Notes: generated by a model from the sequence alone, not told the origin. Counted from the first letter of the stretch, positions 1 to 7,821 are shown. The stretch is 12,523 nucleotides of DNA from an uncultured Bacteroidales bacterium (GCA_937896105.1 CALBKR010000040.1:1-12523); one strand, 5' to 3'. Program-made: numbers and translations.

Positions 1-245
<245 letters not shown>

Positions 246-252
246 AAGGAAC

Positions 253-1098
253 ATGGCAAACGCCAGAAAGATACTCAAAAAGATCGGCGGACAGAAGAGA
301 AATTCGGCCCGCCGATCTTCTTCACGCCGCAGAAGCCGTGTGATGTCGCGATGGAAATACATCGCGATAGCTGCACTCACAACCGTGTGTACACTTGCAC
401 TCCTGTACCGCCCGGTCATTCTGCCGGCATTTCAGCGCTTTGTAACCTGCAATGGGCACAAAATATATGGCGCCTGCATCCCTAAAGGATACTCTATCTA
501 TGGAATAGATGTATCGCACCACCAGGACCGTATAAGCTGGAGCAGACTGAAACAAGGCACACAAGGCGAGCCCCCGATAAGCTTTGCATATATGAAGGCT
601 ACCGAGGGAAGCAGCCACTGCGACACCCGTTTTGAGGAGAATTGGAAATCGGCAAAGGAAAATGGCTTCATTCGTGGTGCATACCACTATTTCAGCACGG
701 AATCATCTGGTGCAAAGCAGGCACAACTGTTCATCGGTAAAGTAAAGCTCGAACCAGGCGACCTTCCGCCGATGGTAGACATTGAGGATGAGCCGGAAAA
801 TTCAGCCGGGTTCAAAAGAGAACTGAAGATTTTCATCGACACTCTTGAAAAGCACTACAAGGTGAAGCCGATAATATACACATACAAGAAATTCCACGAC
901 AAACATATCAACGATGACATCTTTGCCGGCTATCCTTTGTGGATTGCGCAATACAACACCAAGCGCCCCAGCATTGACAGAGAGTGGATTTTATGGCAAT
1001 GCACCGAGACCGGCCGACTGCCGGGTATCAGACAGAAAGTGGACATCAATATCTTCAACGGCACCATTGAAGAGCTGCAGAGTCTTGCAATAAAATAG
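253..1098 (+). CDS. Membrane-anchored GH25 family lysozyme (muramidase)
   Basis: 281 residues. A very basic Arg/Ser/Lys-rich cytoplasmic tail (1-35) is followed by one hydrophobic helix (about 36-60) and a GH25 domain (about 80-280), so the enzyme should be anchored in the inner membrane and face the periplasm. GH25 enzymes cleave the beta-1,4 bond between N-acetylmuramic acid and N-acetylglucosamine in peptidoglycan. Family landmarks are present: GIDVSHHQ (D86), MKATEG (E118), GAYHYF, PMVDIEDE with the catalytic acidic pair D176/E178, LWIAQYN, and a C-terminal WQCTETG...VDINIFNG. The ATG at 253 is chosen because it lies 7 bases after the preceding stop and yields a positive-inside anchor; an AAAGGA lies just upstream but unusually close. 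Initiation at 343 would remove most of the basic tail. The gene probably acts in wall remodelling; it has no phage-gene neighbours. Confidence 0.88.
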   Translation: MANARKILKKIGGQKRNSARRSSSRRRSRVMSRWKYIAIAALTTVCTLALLYRPVILPAFQRFVTCNGHKIYGACIPKGYSIYGIDVSHHQDRISWSRLKQGTQGEPPISFAYMKATEGSSHCDTRFEENWKSAKENGFIRGAYHYFSTESSGAKQAQLFIGKVKLEPGDLPPMVDIEDEPENSAGFKRELKIFIDTLEKHYKVKPIIYTYKKFHDKHINDDIFAGYPLWIAQYNTKRPSIDREWILWQCTETGRLPGIRQKVDINIFNGTIEELQSLAIK

Positions 1099-1154
1099 GT
1101 GCAACATTGTATATAACAGCCATAAAATAATCTCGGTCAAAAGTTCTAACCCTG

Positions 1155-1595
1155 TTAACGGCCAAACAGTATATCCAACGCTTTTTCTTTTGAGGAAGGG
1201 AACTTGAAGCGTTCAAGGATTTCATCCATACCTCGCCTATCGACAATACGCTCCGAGACAACCTGTAAGGCTTCGACTTTCTTATCCTCGAACGAAAAAC
1301 AGTCAAGGAGATATGCAACTTGCCCTGCTGTGAAATAGCAACCCATTGATGCGACACGGAGCAACTTCATACGCCTGTCATCAAACGATTCCTCCTTAAG
1401 ATACCCACAAAACTCCTTGAAATCAGCACGTGCCATCGGACGCACATTCTTGTCTCGCAATCTTTTGTCACGTTTTACGCGGCTATCGGACATCTCCACA
1501 TTCTCTTTATCCGAAGACGGTGCAACACTTAAAGCGGCATTCGAGAACTGCATAGAGAAAAAGGAAATAGCCAAAATCAAAAACAACTTTTTCAT
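1155..1595 (-). CDS. Small secreted DUF4476 domain protein
   Basis: 146 residues. Residues 1-20 form a type I signal peptide with probable cleavage after SNA. A short charged Lys/Arg/Asp linker (28-56) precedes a C-terminal domain (about 57-144) with the repeated helical pattern of DUF4476: F-C-x-x-L...SFDDRRMKLL, FTAGQVAYLLDCFSFEDKK, then FKFPSSKEKAL. These proteins are common in Bacteroidota, usually at the C terminus of exported proteins, and have no established function. The product is expected in the periplasm or outside the cell. It has its own promoter and a paired palindromic upstream element that recurs before the low-complexity secreted gene at 11825. Its 3' end converges on the lysozyme gene with a 56-base gap that shows no convincing hairpin. 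Confidence 0.82.
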   Translation of the reverse strand: MKKLFLILAISFFSMQFSNAALSVAPSSDKENVEMSDSRVKRDKRLRDKNVRPMARADFKEFCGYLKEESFDDRRMKLLRVASMGCYFTAGQVAYLLDCFSFEDKKVEALQVVSERIVDRRGMDEILERFKFPSSKEKALDILFGR

Positions 1596-1616
1596 AGTTC
1601 AGCTTTTTATTCGGGA

Positions 1617-1624
1617 CAAAGATA
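1617..1624 (-). promoter_or_regulatory. Bacteroidales -7 element for the DUF4476 gene
   Basis: Read on the minus strand this is TATCTTTG, an exact match to the TAnnTTTG -7 consensus of the Bacteroidota primary sigma factor. It lies 21 bases before the ATG at 1595, so the leader is short. No good -33 TTTG is found at the usual 19-21 base spacing: the position holds TTTC, and a TTTG occurs only at a 15-base spacing. A weak -33 together with the paired boxes immediately upstream fits an activator-dependent promoter (inference). Confidence 0.62.
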
Positions 1625-1647
1625 GCATTGCCGCAGGGGCAAAGAAA

Positions 1648-1681
1648 GGAGATTTCCCCATCTTTCGTTAGGAAATTCCCT
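1648..1681 (-). promoter_or_regulatory. Paired palindromic boxes upstream of the DUF4476 promoter (putative operator, copy A)
   Basis: On the minus strand, a box AGGGAATTTCC (part of the imperfect palindrome TTAGGGAATTTCCTAA) is followed by GGGGAAATCTCC. Their starts are 21-22 bases apart, so both face the same side of the helix. The 34-bp block ends exactly 23 bases before the TATCTTTG element. The same block length, box form and distance recur at 11889-11922. The far box abuts the rluD stop. The regulator is not identifiable from the sequence. Confidence 0.45.
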
Positions 1682-1690
1682 AAACATCAA

Positions 1691-2755
1691 TTACCCGTTG
1701 AGAAAATCGGCACTTGCACTTGAATACCGGCGCCAGGCATCGACCATAGCCAGGAAATCTGCAGGCAGTTCCGAGTCGAAATACATCTCCTTGCCTGTCG
1801 TGGGGTGGATGAAGCCCAATGTCTTTGCGTGAAGAGCCTGACGCGGACACAACTTGAAGCAGTTGCGCACAAACTGGCTGTACTTGCTGAAATTGGTGCC
1901 TTTCAGGATTTCGTCGCCACCGTAGACATCGTCGTTGAAAAGGATGTGCCCGATATGCTTCATATGCACCCTAATCTGGTGCGTGCGGCCTGTCTCAAGG
2001 TTACACTCCACAAGCGAGACATAGCTCAAACGCTCGAGAACGCGATAATGGGTGACTGCATATTTTCCTATGCTTTCATCGGGAGAAACCGACATTTGCA
2101 ACCTGTTACGCGGATTACGGGTTATATTGCCGACAACGGTACCTGAGTCCTCTTTTATATTTCCCCAGACAACAGCATTATAGGTGCGTTTTGTTGTCTT
2201 GTTGAAGAATTGCATACCGAGATGCGCCTTTGCCATAGCGGTCTTTGCCACAACAAGCAGGCCGGATGTATTCTTGTCGATACGGTGCACAAGCCCCACC
2301 TGCGGGTCGTTAGGGTCGAAATCGGGGTTATCCTTCAGGTGCCAGGCTACGGCATTTATGAGCGTACCGTGAGTGTTGCCACAACCCGGATGCACGACAA
2401 GACCCGCCGGTTTGTTCACCACCATCAGGTCGTCGTCCTCATAGACCACATCGAGCGGTATATCTTCGGGGATTATGCTGTTGTCATAGGCCGGGGTATT
2501 GAATGTGATGACAACCTCGTCACCCGGCTTCACCTTGTAGTTGCTCTTCACCACTTTGCCATTCACGGCAATGGAACCGGCATCGGCAGCCTGCTGTATT
2601 TTGTTGCGTGAGGTATTGGCTACGTGGTCGACAAGAAATTTGTCGATGCGCACGGGCGACTGCCCCTTATCGGCAGTTATATGCAGTTCCTTGAAAAGGG
2701 TCTCTTCGACCTCAAAATCATCGGTATCGAGGAAATCAGGGATTATCTCTTCCAT
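1691..2755 (-). CDS. rluD: RluD-type 23S rRNA pseudouridine synthase
   Basis: 354 residues, the usual length for the family in Bacteroidota. An N-terminal extension (1-33) precedes an S4 RNA-binding domain (about 34-85, SRNKIQQAADAGSIAVNG) and an RluA-type catalytic domain: NKPAGLVVHPG (114-124), the catalytic motif HRIDKNTSG with the nucleophile-like Asp at 160, and RTHQIRVH (257-264). RluD homologues isomerise uridines in helix 69 of 23S rRNA; the exact target here is inferred from family similarity. The ATG at 2755 lies 18 bases after the stop of the J-domain/PASTA gene, so the two are almost certainly one transcript. In many Bacteroidales, PASTA and rluD are followed by a D-Ala-D-Ala ligase gene; none follows here. 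Confidence 0.92.
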   Translation of the reverse strand: MEEIIPDFLDTDDFEVEETLFKELHITADKGQSPVRIDKFLVDHVANTSRNKIQQAADAGSIAVNGKVVKSNYKVKPGDEVVITFNTPAYDNSIIPEDIPLDVVYEDDDLMVVNKPAGLVVHPGCGNTHGTLINAVAWHLKDNPDFDPNDPQVGLVHRIDKNTSGLLVVAKTAMAKAHLGMQFFNKTTKRTYNAVVWGNIKEDSGTVVGNITRNPRNRLQMSVSPDESIGKYAVTHYRVLERLSYVSLVECNLETGRTHQIRVHMKHIGHILFNDDVYGGDEILKGTNFSKYSQFVRNCFKLCPRQALHAKTLGFIHPTTGKEMYFDSELPADFLAMVDAWRRYSSASADFLNG

Positions 2756-2773
2756 AATAATGAAGCCCTATTG

Positions 2774-3703
2774 TCAAATACCGAAACTTTCATCGAACTC
2801 AGGAGCCTCCTCCTCGACCCTTTTCCTTCCGTTACCGATGACAACCGTTATCCTCGAGCCTTCGGGGATAGGCTCACCATTAACAAGAGCCCTGTCCTCG
2901 TAACGGAGTTCATACACCCAGTCCTTTTCACCGGCAACAGTATCGACATTCTCTATTATGAAACCTGCTGCCCTTATGTGCGATTCGGCTTCGCGGTATG
3001 TACGGTTATCGATAACAAAAGGCACCGAGCGCTTCGGTTTTACTATGGTATTGAGGATAAGGCCGACCTTGCGCCCCTCTTTAACCTCGGCTCCCGGCTC
3101 GGGATATTGTTTCAGGACCTCATCCTGCGCAGCGCCTTCCTTGTACTTGTATTCGAGAATGGCGTAACCGAGGTTGTTGTCGGCCAACAAATCTTGTGCA
3201 TCCGAAAGGACACGACCATTGACACGGGGCACAGTACAGGTTTCACCGTGGTTGGTATAACTGTCGAGCCAAAGCAGTGTGAGATACGGCACAAGGATTA
3301 TAACGGCAACCATAGCCGCAACATTCACAAGAATGAACTTTATCTTCTTTTTCAGCAGTTTCGGGTCCTTCTTCGCCTTGCGTTTTTGTCCCTTGCTTGA
3401 AGCAGGTTTCTTCGCAGGCACATCTTTTTCCTGCCCCGACTTTGCCGGTGCCTTGCTTGCTGCAACAATGTCACCGCCTTTTGGTTTAGCCGAGGCCGCC
3501 TTGTCGTATCGTGCTCTTTTATCGGGGTCGCCAAGCACCTTGTAGGCGGCAAGCACCTCACGCAGACGCTCTGCGGCCTGGGTATCGCCGGGGTTCTTGT
3601 CGGGGTGGTACTTTACCGCCAACCTGCGATAAGCATTCTTTATATCGTCGGCCATAGCATCCTTGTCTACGCCCAATATTTCATAATAGTCTCTTTTTCC
3701 CAT
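2774..3703 (-). CDS. J-domain / transmembrane / double-PASTA fusion protein
   Basis: 309 residues in one uninterrupted frame. Residues 4-68 are a canonical DnaJ J domain (DYYEILGV, helix [10 protein letters not shown] with the HPD triad at 33-35, then [14 protein letters not shown]). A Lys/Ala/Ser/Pro-rich linker (69-122) leads to one membrane helix (about 123-146). Two PASTA repeats follow (about 155-219 and 226-292), with an acidic tail. The part from the helix onward resembles the kinase-free PASTA protein usually found before rluD in Bacteroidota. J domains stimulate the ATPase of Hsp70/DnaK; PASTA repeats bind muropeptides or beta-lactams in other proteins. Charge distribution predicts the J domain in the cytoplasm and PASTA in the periplasm. 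The only Met residues before the helix are M1 and M17, both within the J-domain region, so no separate PASTA start is available. No zinc-finger or C-terminal DnaJ substrate domain is present, so it is a class-III-like J protein. Confidence 0.9.
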   Translation of the reverse strand: MGKRDYYEILGVDKDAMADDIKNAYRRLAVKYHPDKNPGDTQAAERLREVLAAYKVLGDPDKRARYDKAASAKPKGGDIVAASKAPAKSGQEKDVPAKKPASSKGQKRKAKKDPKLLKKKIKFILVNVAAMVAVIILVPYLTLLWLDSYTNHGETCTVPRVNGRVLSDAQDLLADNNLGYAILEYKYKEGAAQDEVLKQYPEPGAEVKEGRKVGLILNTIVKPKRSVPFVIDNRTYREAESHIRAAGFIIENVDTVAGEKDWVYELRYEDRALVNGEPIPEGSRITVVIGNGRKRVEEEAPEFDESFGI

Positions 3704-3773
3704 AATATCAACATATTTGCGGAAGACACATACCTTACTGTCCGCAGTGCCCCATAATATGAATTATTAAGTG

Positions 3774-3805
3774 CAAAATTAATACAACTTGGCTGCAAAC
3801 ACAAA
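3774..3805 (-). promoter_or_regulatory. Promoter of the J-PASTA/rluD unit
   Basis: On the minus strand, TTTG (3805-3802) is followed after 20 bases by TAATTTTG (3781-3774), matching the -33 TTTG and -7 TAnnTTTG pattern of Bacteroidota at the expected spacing. Transcription would start near 3767, leaving a leader of about 64 bases before the ATG at 3703. No Shine-Dalgarno sequence is visible before that ATG. Confidence 0.6.
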
Positions 3806-3851
3806 AATTAGCGCTTTTTTTTACACATAGACAGGCAAGCCTGCTGTTATT

Positions 3852-3866
3852 TTCCTTTTTAAGGAA
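3852..3866. repeat. Short perfect inverted repeat in the divergent promoter region
   Basis: TTCCTT and AAGGAA flank a TTT centre, an 11-12 bp dyad in the 260-base gap between divergent genes (3704-3963). It lies about 60 bases upstream of the plus-strand -7 element. It may be an operator or chance in an A/T-rich stretch. The rest of the gap, apart from the two promoters, holds nothing I can name. Confidence 0.25.
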
Positions 3867-3904
3867 CTGTAACAATTAAATCGGCGCGAGACTGCCTTTT
3901 TTTC

Positions 3905-3935
3905 TTGTTTTCTGCCTATTTTTGTATTATCTTCG
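3905..3935 (+). promoter_or_regulatory. Promoter of the DUF4468-porin-DUF4421 unit
   Basis: TATCTTCG at 3928-3935 differs from the TAnnTTTG -7 consensus by one base and is preceded, 20 bases upstream, by TTG at 3905-3907. Transcription would start near 3942, about 22 bases before the ATG at 3964. An exact TAnnTTTG match (TATTTTTG, 3917-3924) sits just upstream and could be the real or an alternative -7 element. Confidence 0.5.
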
Positions 3936-3963
3936 CAAGGTTAAAACCAAACCGGATTTACAA

Positions 3964-4566
3964 ATGAAAAAGATACTGTTCTTCATTCTTCTGGCACTGT
4001 TCACGACAACCGGAACGCAAGCCCAGCTATTCAAGAAAAGCAGTAATAAAGAGACTGCAGACAACATTGCATATTCCAAAGGCAATGTACCCGTAGTGAA
4101 CGGCAAGGTAACTTTTGAGGCCACAATACCGGCCGACGGGCTCACGGCAAAACAGGTCGAAGAGAGAGTTAACAAATGGATTAAAGACAGGTATGTCGAG
4201 CCGACAGTAATCTCGGTAAGGCGTTTCGACAACGAGAAGCCGGGAAGCATAATCATAAAGGGCGAGGAGTATATTGTATTCAAGAACACATTCTTTGTTC
4301 TCAGCAGGGCAAGAATGTACTATTTCCTGACCCTTACTCCAAGCGACGGCAGTTGTGAATTTCACCTCTCACGCATAACATACTGGTATGACGACGAGGA
4401 TGACAAGGGTGGCATAAAGATGATTGCCGAGGAGTGGATAACCGATGACAACGCCTTCAACAAGAAGGGGAAGATGAAGAGGTTCGAGGGCAAGTTCCGC
4501 CGCAAGACCATAGACCTGAAGGAGCTACTTATAGATGAACTCACCGAAGCACTGAACGAGAAATGA
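3964..4566 (+). CDS. Secreted DUF4468 domain protein
   Basis: 200 residues. Signal peptide 1-20 (MKKILFFILL..., cleavage after TQA). Residues about 43-143 match the DUF4468 pattern, a TBP-like-fold domain of Bacteroidota exported proteins: VVNGKVTFEATI, a helix with VEERVNKWIKDRY, IKGEEYIVF, then RMYYFLTLTP and HLSRITYWYDDE. The C-terminal part (AEEWITDDNAFNKK, GKFRRKTIDLKE) is typical of the longer family members. No enzymatic function is established. The ATG at 3964 is chosen because it begins the signal peptide and lies downstream of the promoter; the frame is open further upstream but encodes no plausible leader. It is the first gene of the five-gene plus-strand unit, and its TGA overlaps the ATG of the next gene. 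Confidence 0.85.
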   Translation: MKKILFFILLALFTTTGTQAQLFKKSSNKETADNIAYSKGNVPVVNGKVTFEATIPADGLTAKQVEERVNKWIKDRYVEPTVISVRRFDNEKPGSIIIKGEEYIVFKNTFFVLSRARMYYFLTLTPSDGSCEFHLSRITYWYDDEDDKGGIKMIAEEWITDDNAFNKKGKMKRFEGKFRRKTIDLKELLIDELTEALNEK

Positions 4567-4739
4567 GCATAAGGACTGTAGACAAGATAAGATACATACT
4601 GAATGTGCTGTTCCTTGCCGGCACTGTTATAACACTGGTACTTTGGATGATGGACGGTAGCGGGAGCGGCTTCAAGATTGCCGGCCTGTCGGCTATGACA
4701 TTCAAGGTTATGGAGTTTATTCTACGCTTTGTGAACTAA
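4563..4739 (+). CDS. 58-residue two-helix membrane protein
   Basis: The ATG (4563-4565) overlaps the TGA of the DUF4468 gene (ATGA), a sign of translational coupling, and the TAA at 4737-4739 is 10 bases before the porin ATG. The product begins MSIRTVDKIRYILNV. It has a hydrophobic segment at about 12-30 (ending LVLWMM), a short Gly/Ser loop (DGSGSG), and a second hydrophobic segment at about 39-57 ending in ILRFVN. The basic N terminus suggests the N terminus is inside with a hairpin topology in the inner membrane. It has no signal peptidase site and I do not recognise the family. Without it a 183-base gap would remain inside an otherwise gapless unit, which supports it being real. Confidence 0.72.
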   Translation: MSIRTVDKIRYILNVLFLAGTVITLVLWMMDGSGSGFKIAGLSAMTFKVMEFILRFVN

Positions 4740-4749
4740 TTGGATATCA

Positions 4750-6828
4750 ATGATAAAGAGACTGATATACCTGATATTATTCGCACTGCCCGTCATTGCA
4801 AGCGGACAGTCCCTGCAGCAGCACCAGCTCGAAGAGCACGGCAGCGGTTTGGGACACGGCGAGGTATACAGCCCTTTCAAGGACAACCCCAAGGACACTA
4901 CAAAGAACGAGGTTATTGTGCCCAAGGAGATACACCAGTGGAAGGTTGGCAGGGATTTCGGCAAACGGATAGAGATAAATGCCGACACACTGCAATTTAT
5001 GTTCCAGAACTGGCATCTTACAGAAGGTGAGAACGGCGAGTATAATTTCCTTGGCAATATGGGTACACCGCGACAGACAAGGCTCTTCTTCAACCGCCCG
5101 ACAAGTACCACATTCGACCTGATGCAGCCATACGACTATTTCTACACTACCCCCGACAGGTTCATATTCACCGATACAAAATCGCCATACACCAACCTCA
5201 GCTATCACTCATCGGGCAACACTACAAACGGCGACGACCGCTTCAGAGCATACTTCACGACAAATGCAGGCAAACACTTCGGAATTGGCGGCCTGTTCGA
5301 CTATCTTTATGCACGAGGCCGATATGACAAGCAGTCGACATCGCTTATGAATTTTTCGGTGTTCTCGTTCTACAGGAGCGACCGCTACAACTACCATCTG
5401 TTGGCAAGCCGCTACCATATGAAGCAGAGGGAGAACGGCGGTATCACCGACGACAGGTACATTACCCGTCCCGAGGAGACCGACGGGGCAAGCAGCAATA
5501 TGGGCACTGCCGACATTCCTGTAAAACTGGATGACACCTGGAGCAGGAACGAGGTGTATGACGCCTTCTTCACACACCATTACAACTGGGGTTACTACCG
5601 CGACAAAGTGCTGCCCGACAGTACAGGAGCCCCAAGCGACTCCACTGTAACCGAGTTCATCGAGGTTGCACGGCTGGCGCACACTGCCGACATTTCATAT
5701 ATCCACCACGAATTCATCGCACACAGGCAGCCACGTAACTATTACGCCGACACATTCCTTCCTTTCGACTCGCTCGACAACACAAACCACCTGTCGGTCG
5801 ACAACAGGATTGCGCTGTCGCTCTGCGAAGGATTCAAGAAATGGGCGTTTGCAAACATAACAGCCTTTGTATCGCACAAATACGACCGCTACCAATTGCC
5901 CGACACCGTTGCCGGCAACCCGCATGAGCAGGTAAAGGCATACAATGAGAATTCGATATATGTCGGTGGGGAGATATCAAGTACCAAATGGAAATATCTA
6001 CGCTACAAAGTCAACGGAGAGACAGCGGTACTGGGTGAAGATTTGGGCGCATTATCTATTGACGGGCAGCTTGACATCAATTTCAAGTTGTGGAAAAGGG
6101 ATATAAACATAACGGCCAAGGCATTTGTAAAAAACAACAACCCGTCGTTCTACTACCGTCACTACCACTCTGAGCATTTCTGGTGGGACAATGACCTCAG
6201 CAAGGAGTTCAAGACACGTGTGGAGGGTAAACTGGAGATTCCATCCTGGAAGACAAGGTTGAGTGTCAGCTTCGAGAACATAAAGAACTACACATACATT
6301 GCCAACCATTCCATCCTTGCCCCCAACGGACGCGACTACCTGAACCGCTTCAACGTGCAGCAGGAGAGCGGCAACATACAGGTGTATGCGGCGTCATTGA
6401 AACAAGACCTGGAGTTCGGAATATTCAATTTCAACGCCGAGGTCACATACCAGCACAGCAGCAACCAGGCTGTCTTGCCGTTGCCTGCCCTGAATGCATA
6501 CGCAAACATTTTCCTCAAGTTCAGGATTGCCAAGGTGCTGAACACTGAAATCGGCGCCGATGCCTGGTACTTTACAAGCTATGATGCACCCGAATACCTG
6601 CCGGCTCTCGGGCAGTTCGTGCAGCAGAACCAGGCGGCAAAGGTGGAGATAGGCAATTACCCGATGGTGAGCGTATATGCGAATTTCCTGCTCAAGCAGA
6701 CACGTTTCTATGTAAAGTACTACCACGTAAACAAGGGAACCGGCAACAGGAACTATTTCCTGACCCCGCACCACCCTTTGACGCCGGCAGTGCTATGGTT
6801 CGGACTATCGTGGAATTTCTATAACTAA
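4750..6828 (+). CDS. Outer-membrane putative porin (Porin_10-like beta-barrel)
   Basis: 692 residues. Signal peptide 1-19 (MIKRLIYLILFALPVIASG), then a hydrophilic stretch and a long region of alternating aromatic/polar beta-strands. The region around 90-150 (TRLFFNRP, QPYDYFY, SPYTNLSYHSSG) and the overall length fit the Bacteroidota 'putative porin' family (Porin_10). The C terminus ends LWFGLSWNFYN, an aromatic-rich last strand suited to recognition by the BAM machinery. It should form a beta-barrel in the outer membrane; its substrate is unknown, and there is no plug domain, so it is not a TonB receptor. It follows the 58-residue membrane protein by 10 bases and precedes the oxidoreductase by 12 bases. 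Confidence 0.82.
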   Translation: MIKRLIYLILFALPVIASGQSLQQHQLEEHGSGLGHGEVYSPFKDNPKDTTKNEVIVPKEIHQWKVGRDFGKRIEINADTLQFMFQNWHLTEGENGEYNFLGNMGTPRQTRLFFNRPTSTTFDLMQPYDYFYTTPDRFIFTDTKSPYTNLSYHSSGNTTNGDDRFRAYFTTNAGKHFGIGGLFDYLYARGRYDKQSTSLMNFSVFSFYRSDRYNYHLLASRYHMKQRENGGITDDRYITRPEETDGASSNMGTADIPVKLDDTWSRNEVYDAFFTHHYNWGYYRDKVLPDSTGAPSDSTVTEFIEVARLAHTADISYIHHEFIAHRQPRNYYADTFLPFDSLDNTNHLSVDNRIALSLCEGFKKWAFANITAFVSHKYDRYQLPDTVAGNPHEQVKAYNENSIYVGGEISSTKWKYLRYKVNGETAVLGEDLGALSIDGQLDINFKLWKRDINITAKAFVKNNNPSFYYRHYHSEHFWWDNDLSKEFKTRVEGKLEIPSWKTRLSVSFENIKNYTYIANHSILAPNGRDYLNRFNVQQESGNIQVYAASLKQDLEFGIFNFNAEVTYQHSSNQAVLPLPALNAYANIFLKFRIAKVLNTEIGADAWYFTSYDAPEYLPALGQFVQQNQAAKVEIGNYPMVSVYANFLLKQTRFYVKYYHVNKGTGNRNYFLTPHHPLTPAVLWFGLSWNFYN

Positions 6829-6840
6829 ACGGTTCCTGCT

Positions 6841-7821
6841 ATGAATATCACTGTAAAATGGGGTTTTATAGGATGCGGAGAGGCTACCGAGAAGAAGAGT
6901 GGCCCTGCATTTCCACTAATAAAGGGCTCGGAGGTTGTTGCCGTTATGGGGCGCGACAGGGAGAAGACTAAGGAGTATGCCAAACGGCATAACATACCGC
7001 ACTACTACACCGATGCCCAGGCTCTCATAGATGACCCGGGCGTGAATGCCATTTACATAGCCACACCGCCATCGTCACACGCCACATTCGCAATTATGGC
7101 AATGAAAGCCGGCAAGCCTGTATATGTAGAAAAGCCACTTGCTGCGAACTACGAGGACTGTGCACGCATAAACAGGATATCAAGAGAGACCGGTGTCCCC
7201 TGTTTCGTTGCATATTACCGGCGTTACCTGCCCTATTTCCTGAAGGTCAGGGAGCTGCTGCCGCAGATTGGAAACGTGCTCAATGTGCAGATACGTTTTG
7301 CCGTTCCGCCACGCGACCTGGACTATAACCGCGACAATCTACCTTGGCGTGTGATTCCCGACATTGCCGGAGGAGGATATTTCTATGACCTTGCACCGCA
7401 CCAGATAGACTTGCTACAAGAGATGTTCGGGTGTATATTGTATGCCGAGGGATACAGCACGAACCGTGGCGGGCTCTACAAGGCCGAGGACACAGTCAGT
7501 GCCTGCTTTATGTTCGAGAACGGCATACCGGGCTCGGGCTCCTGGTGCTTCGTTTCGGATGAATCATCGAAAGAGGACCACATCGAGATTTTCGGCAGCA
7601 AGGGCTGTATCAAGTTCTCGGTATTCACCTTTGAGCCTATCGAGTTGCGCACCGTTGACGGAACGCAGAAATTCAACATCCCCAACCCGCCCTATGTGCA
7701 ATTACCGCTTATACGCAACATTGTGGAGCATATACAGCAGAAGGGACATTGCGACTGCGACAGCATAAGCGCAACACCAACGAACTGGGTTCTCGACAAA
7801 ATTCTCGGTAAAATCATATAA
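6841..7821 (+). CDS. Gfo/Idh/MocA family NAD(P)-dependent oxidoreductase
   Basis: 326 residues, normal for the family, with no signal peptide, so cytoplasmic. The N-terminal Rossmann fold carries WGFIGCGEATEKKSGP (7-22), ATPPSSH and the conserved VEKP (96-99) whose Lys contacts the cofactor and substrate. The C-terminal alpha/beta domain carries GGGYFYDLAPHQID (177-190), where D183 and H187 fit the usual catalytic Asp/His positions. The family oxidises or reduces sugars, inositols, sugar acids or bilins with NAD(P); the substrate cannot be read from the sequence. It lies between two envelope genes, 12 bases after the porin stop and with its TAA overlapping the next ATG, so it is co-transcribed with outer-membrane genes. 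This may reflect sugar supply to the envelope, or simple hitch-hiking. Confidence 0.9.
   Translation: MNITVKWGFIGCGEATEKKSGPAFPLIKGSEVVAVMGRDREKTKEYAKRHNIPHYYTDAQALIDDPGVNAIYIATPPSSHATFAIMAMKAGKPVYVEKPLAANYEDCARINRISRETGVPCFVAYYRRYLPYFLKVRELLPQIGNVLNVQIRFAVPPRDLDYNRDNLPWRVIPDIAGGGYFYDLAPHQIDLLQEMFGCILYAEGYSTNRGGLYKAEDTVSACFMFENGIPGSGSWCFVSDESSKEDHIEIFGSKGCIKFSVFTFEPIELRTVDGTQKFNIPNPPYVQLPLIRNIVEHIQQKGHCDCDSISATPTNWVLDKILGKII

Noticed and set aside
1099..1154. Search for a terminator between the converging lysozyme and DUF4476 genes
   Set aside because: Only a 5-bp TTGCA/TGCAA pairing is present near the lysozyme stop; it is too weak to call.
2624..3400. A 258-residue plus-strand reading frame opposite the J-PASTA and rluD genes
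   Set aside because: It is antisense to two confidently identified genes, spans their junction and shows no domain, signal peptide or promoter of its own.
3832..3843. CAGGC/GCCTG hairpin with T-rich sequence after it, as a terminator
   Set aside because: It lies in a divergent intergenic region where no gene ends, so there is no transcript for it to terminate.
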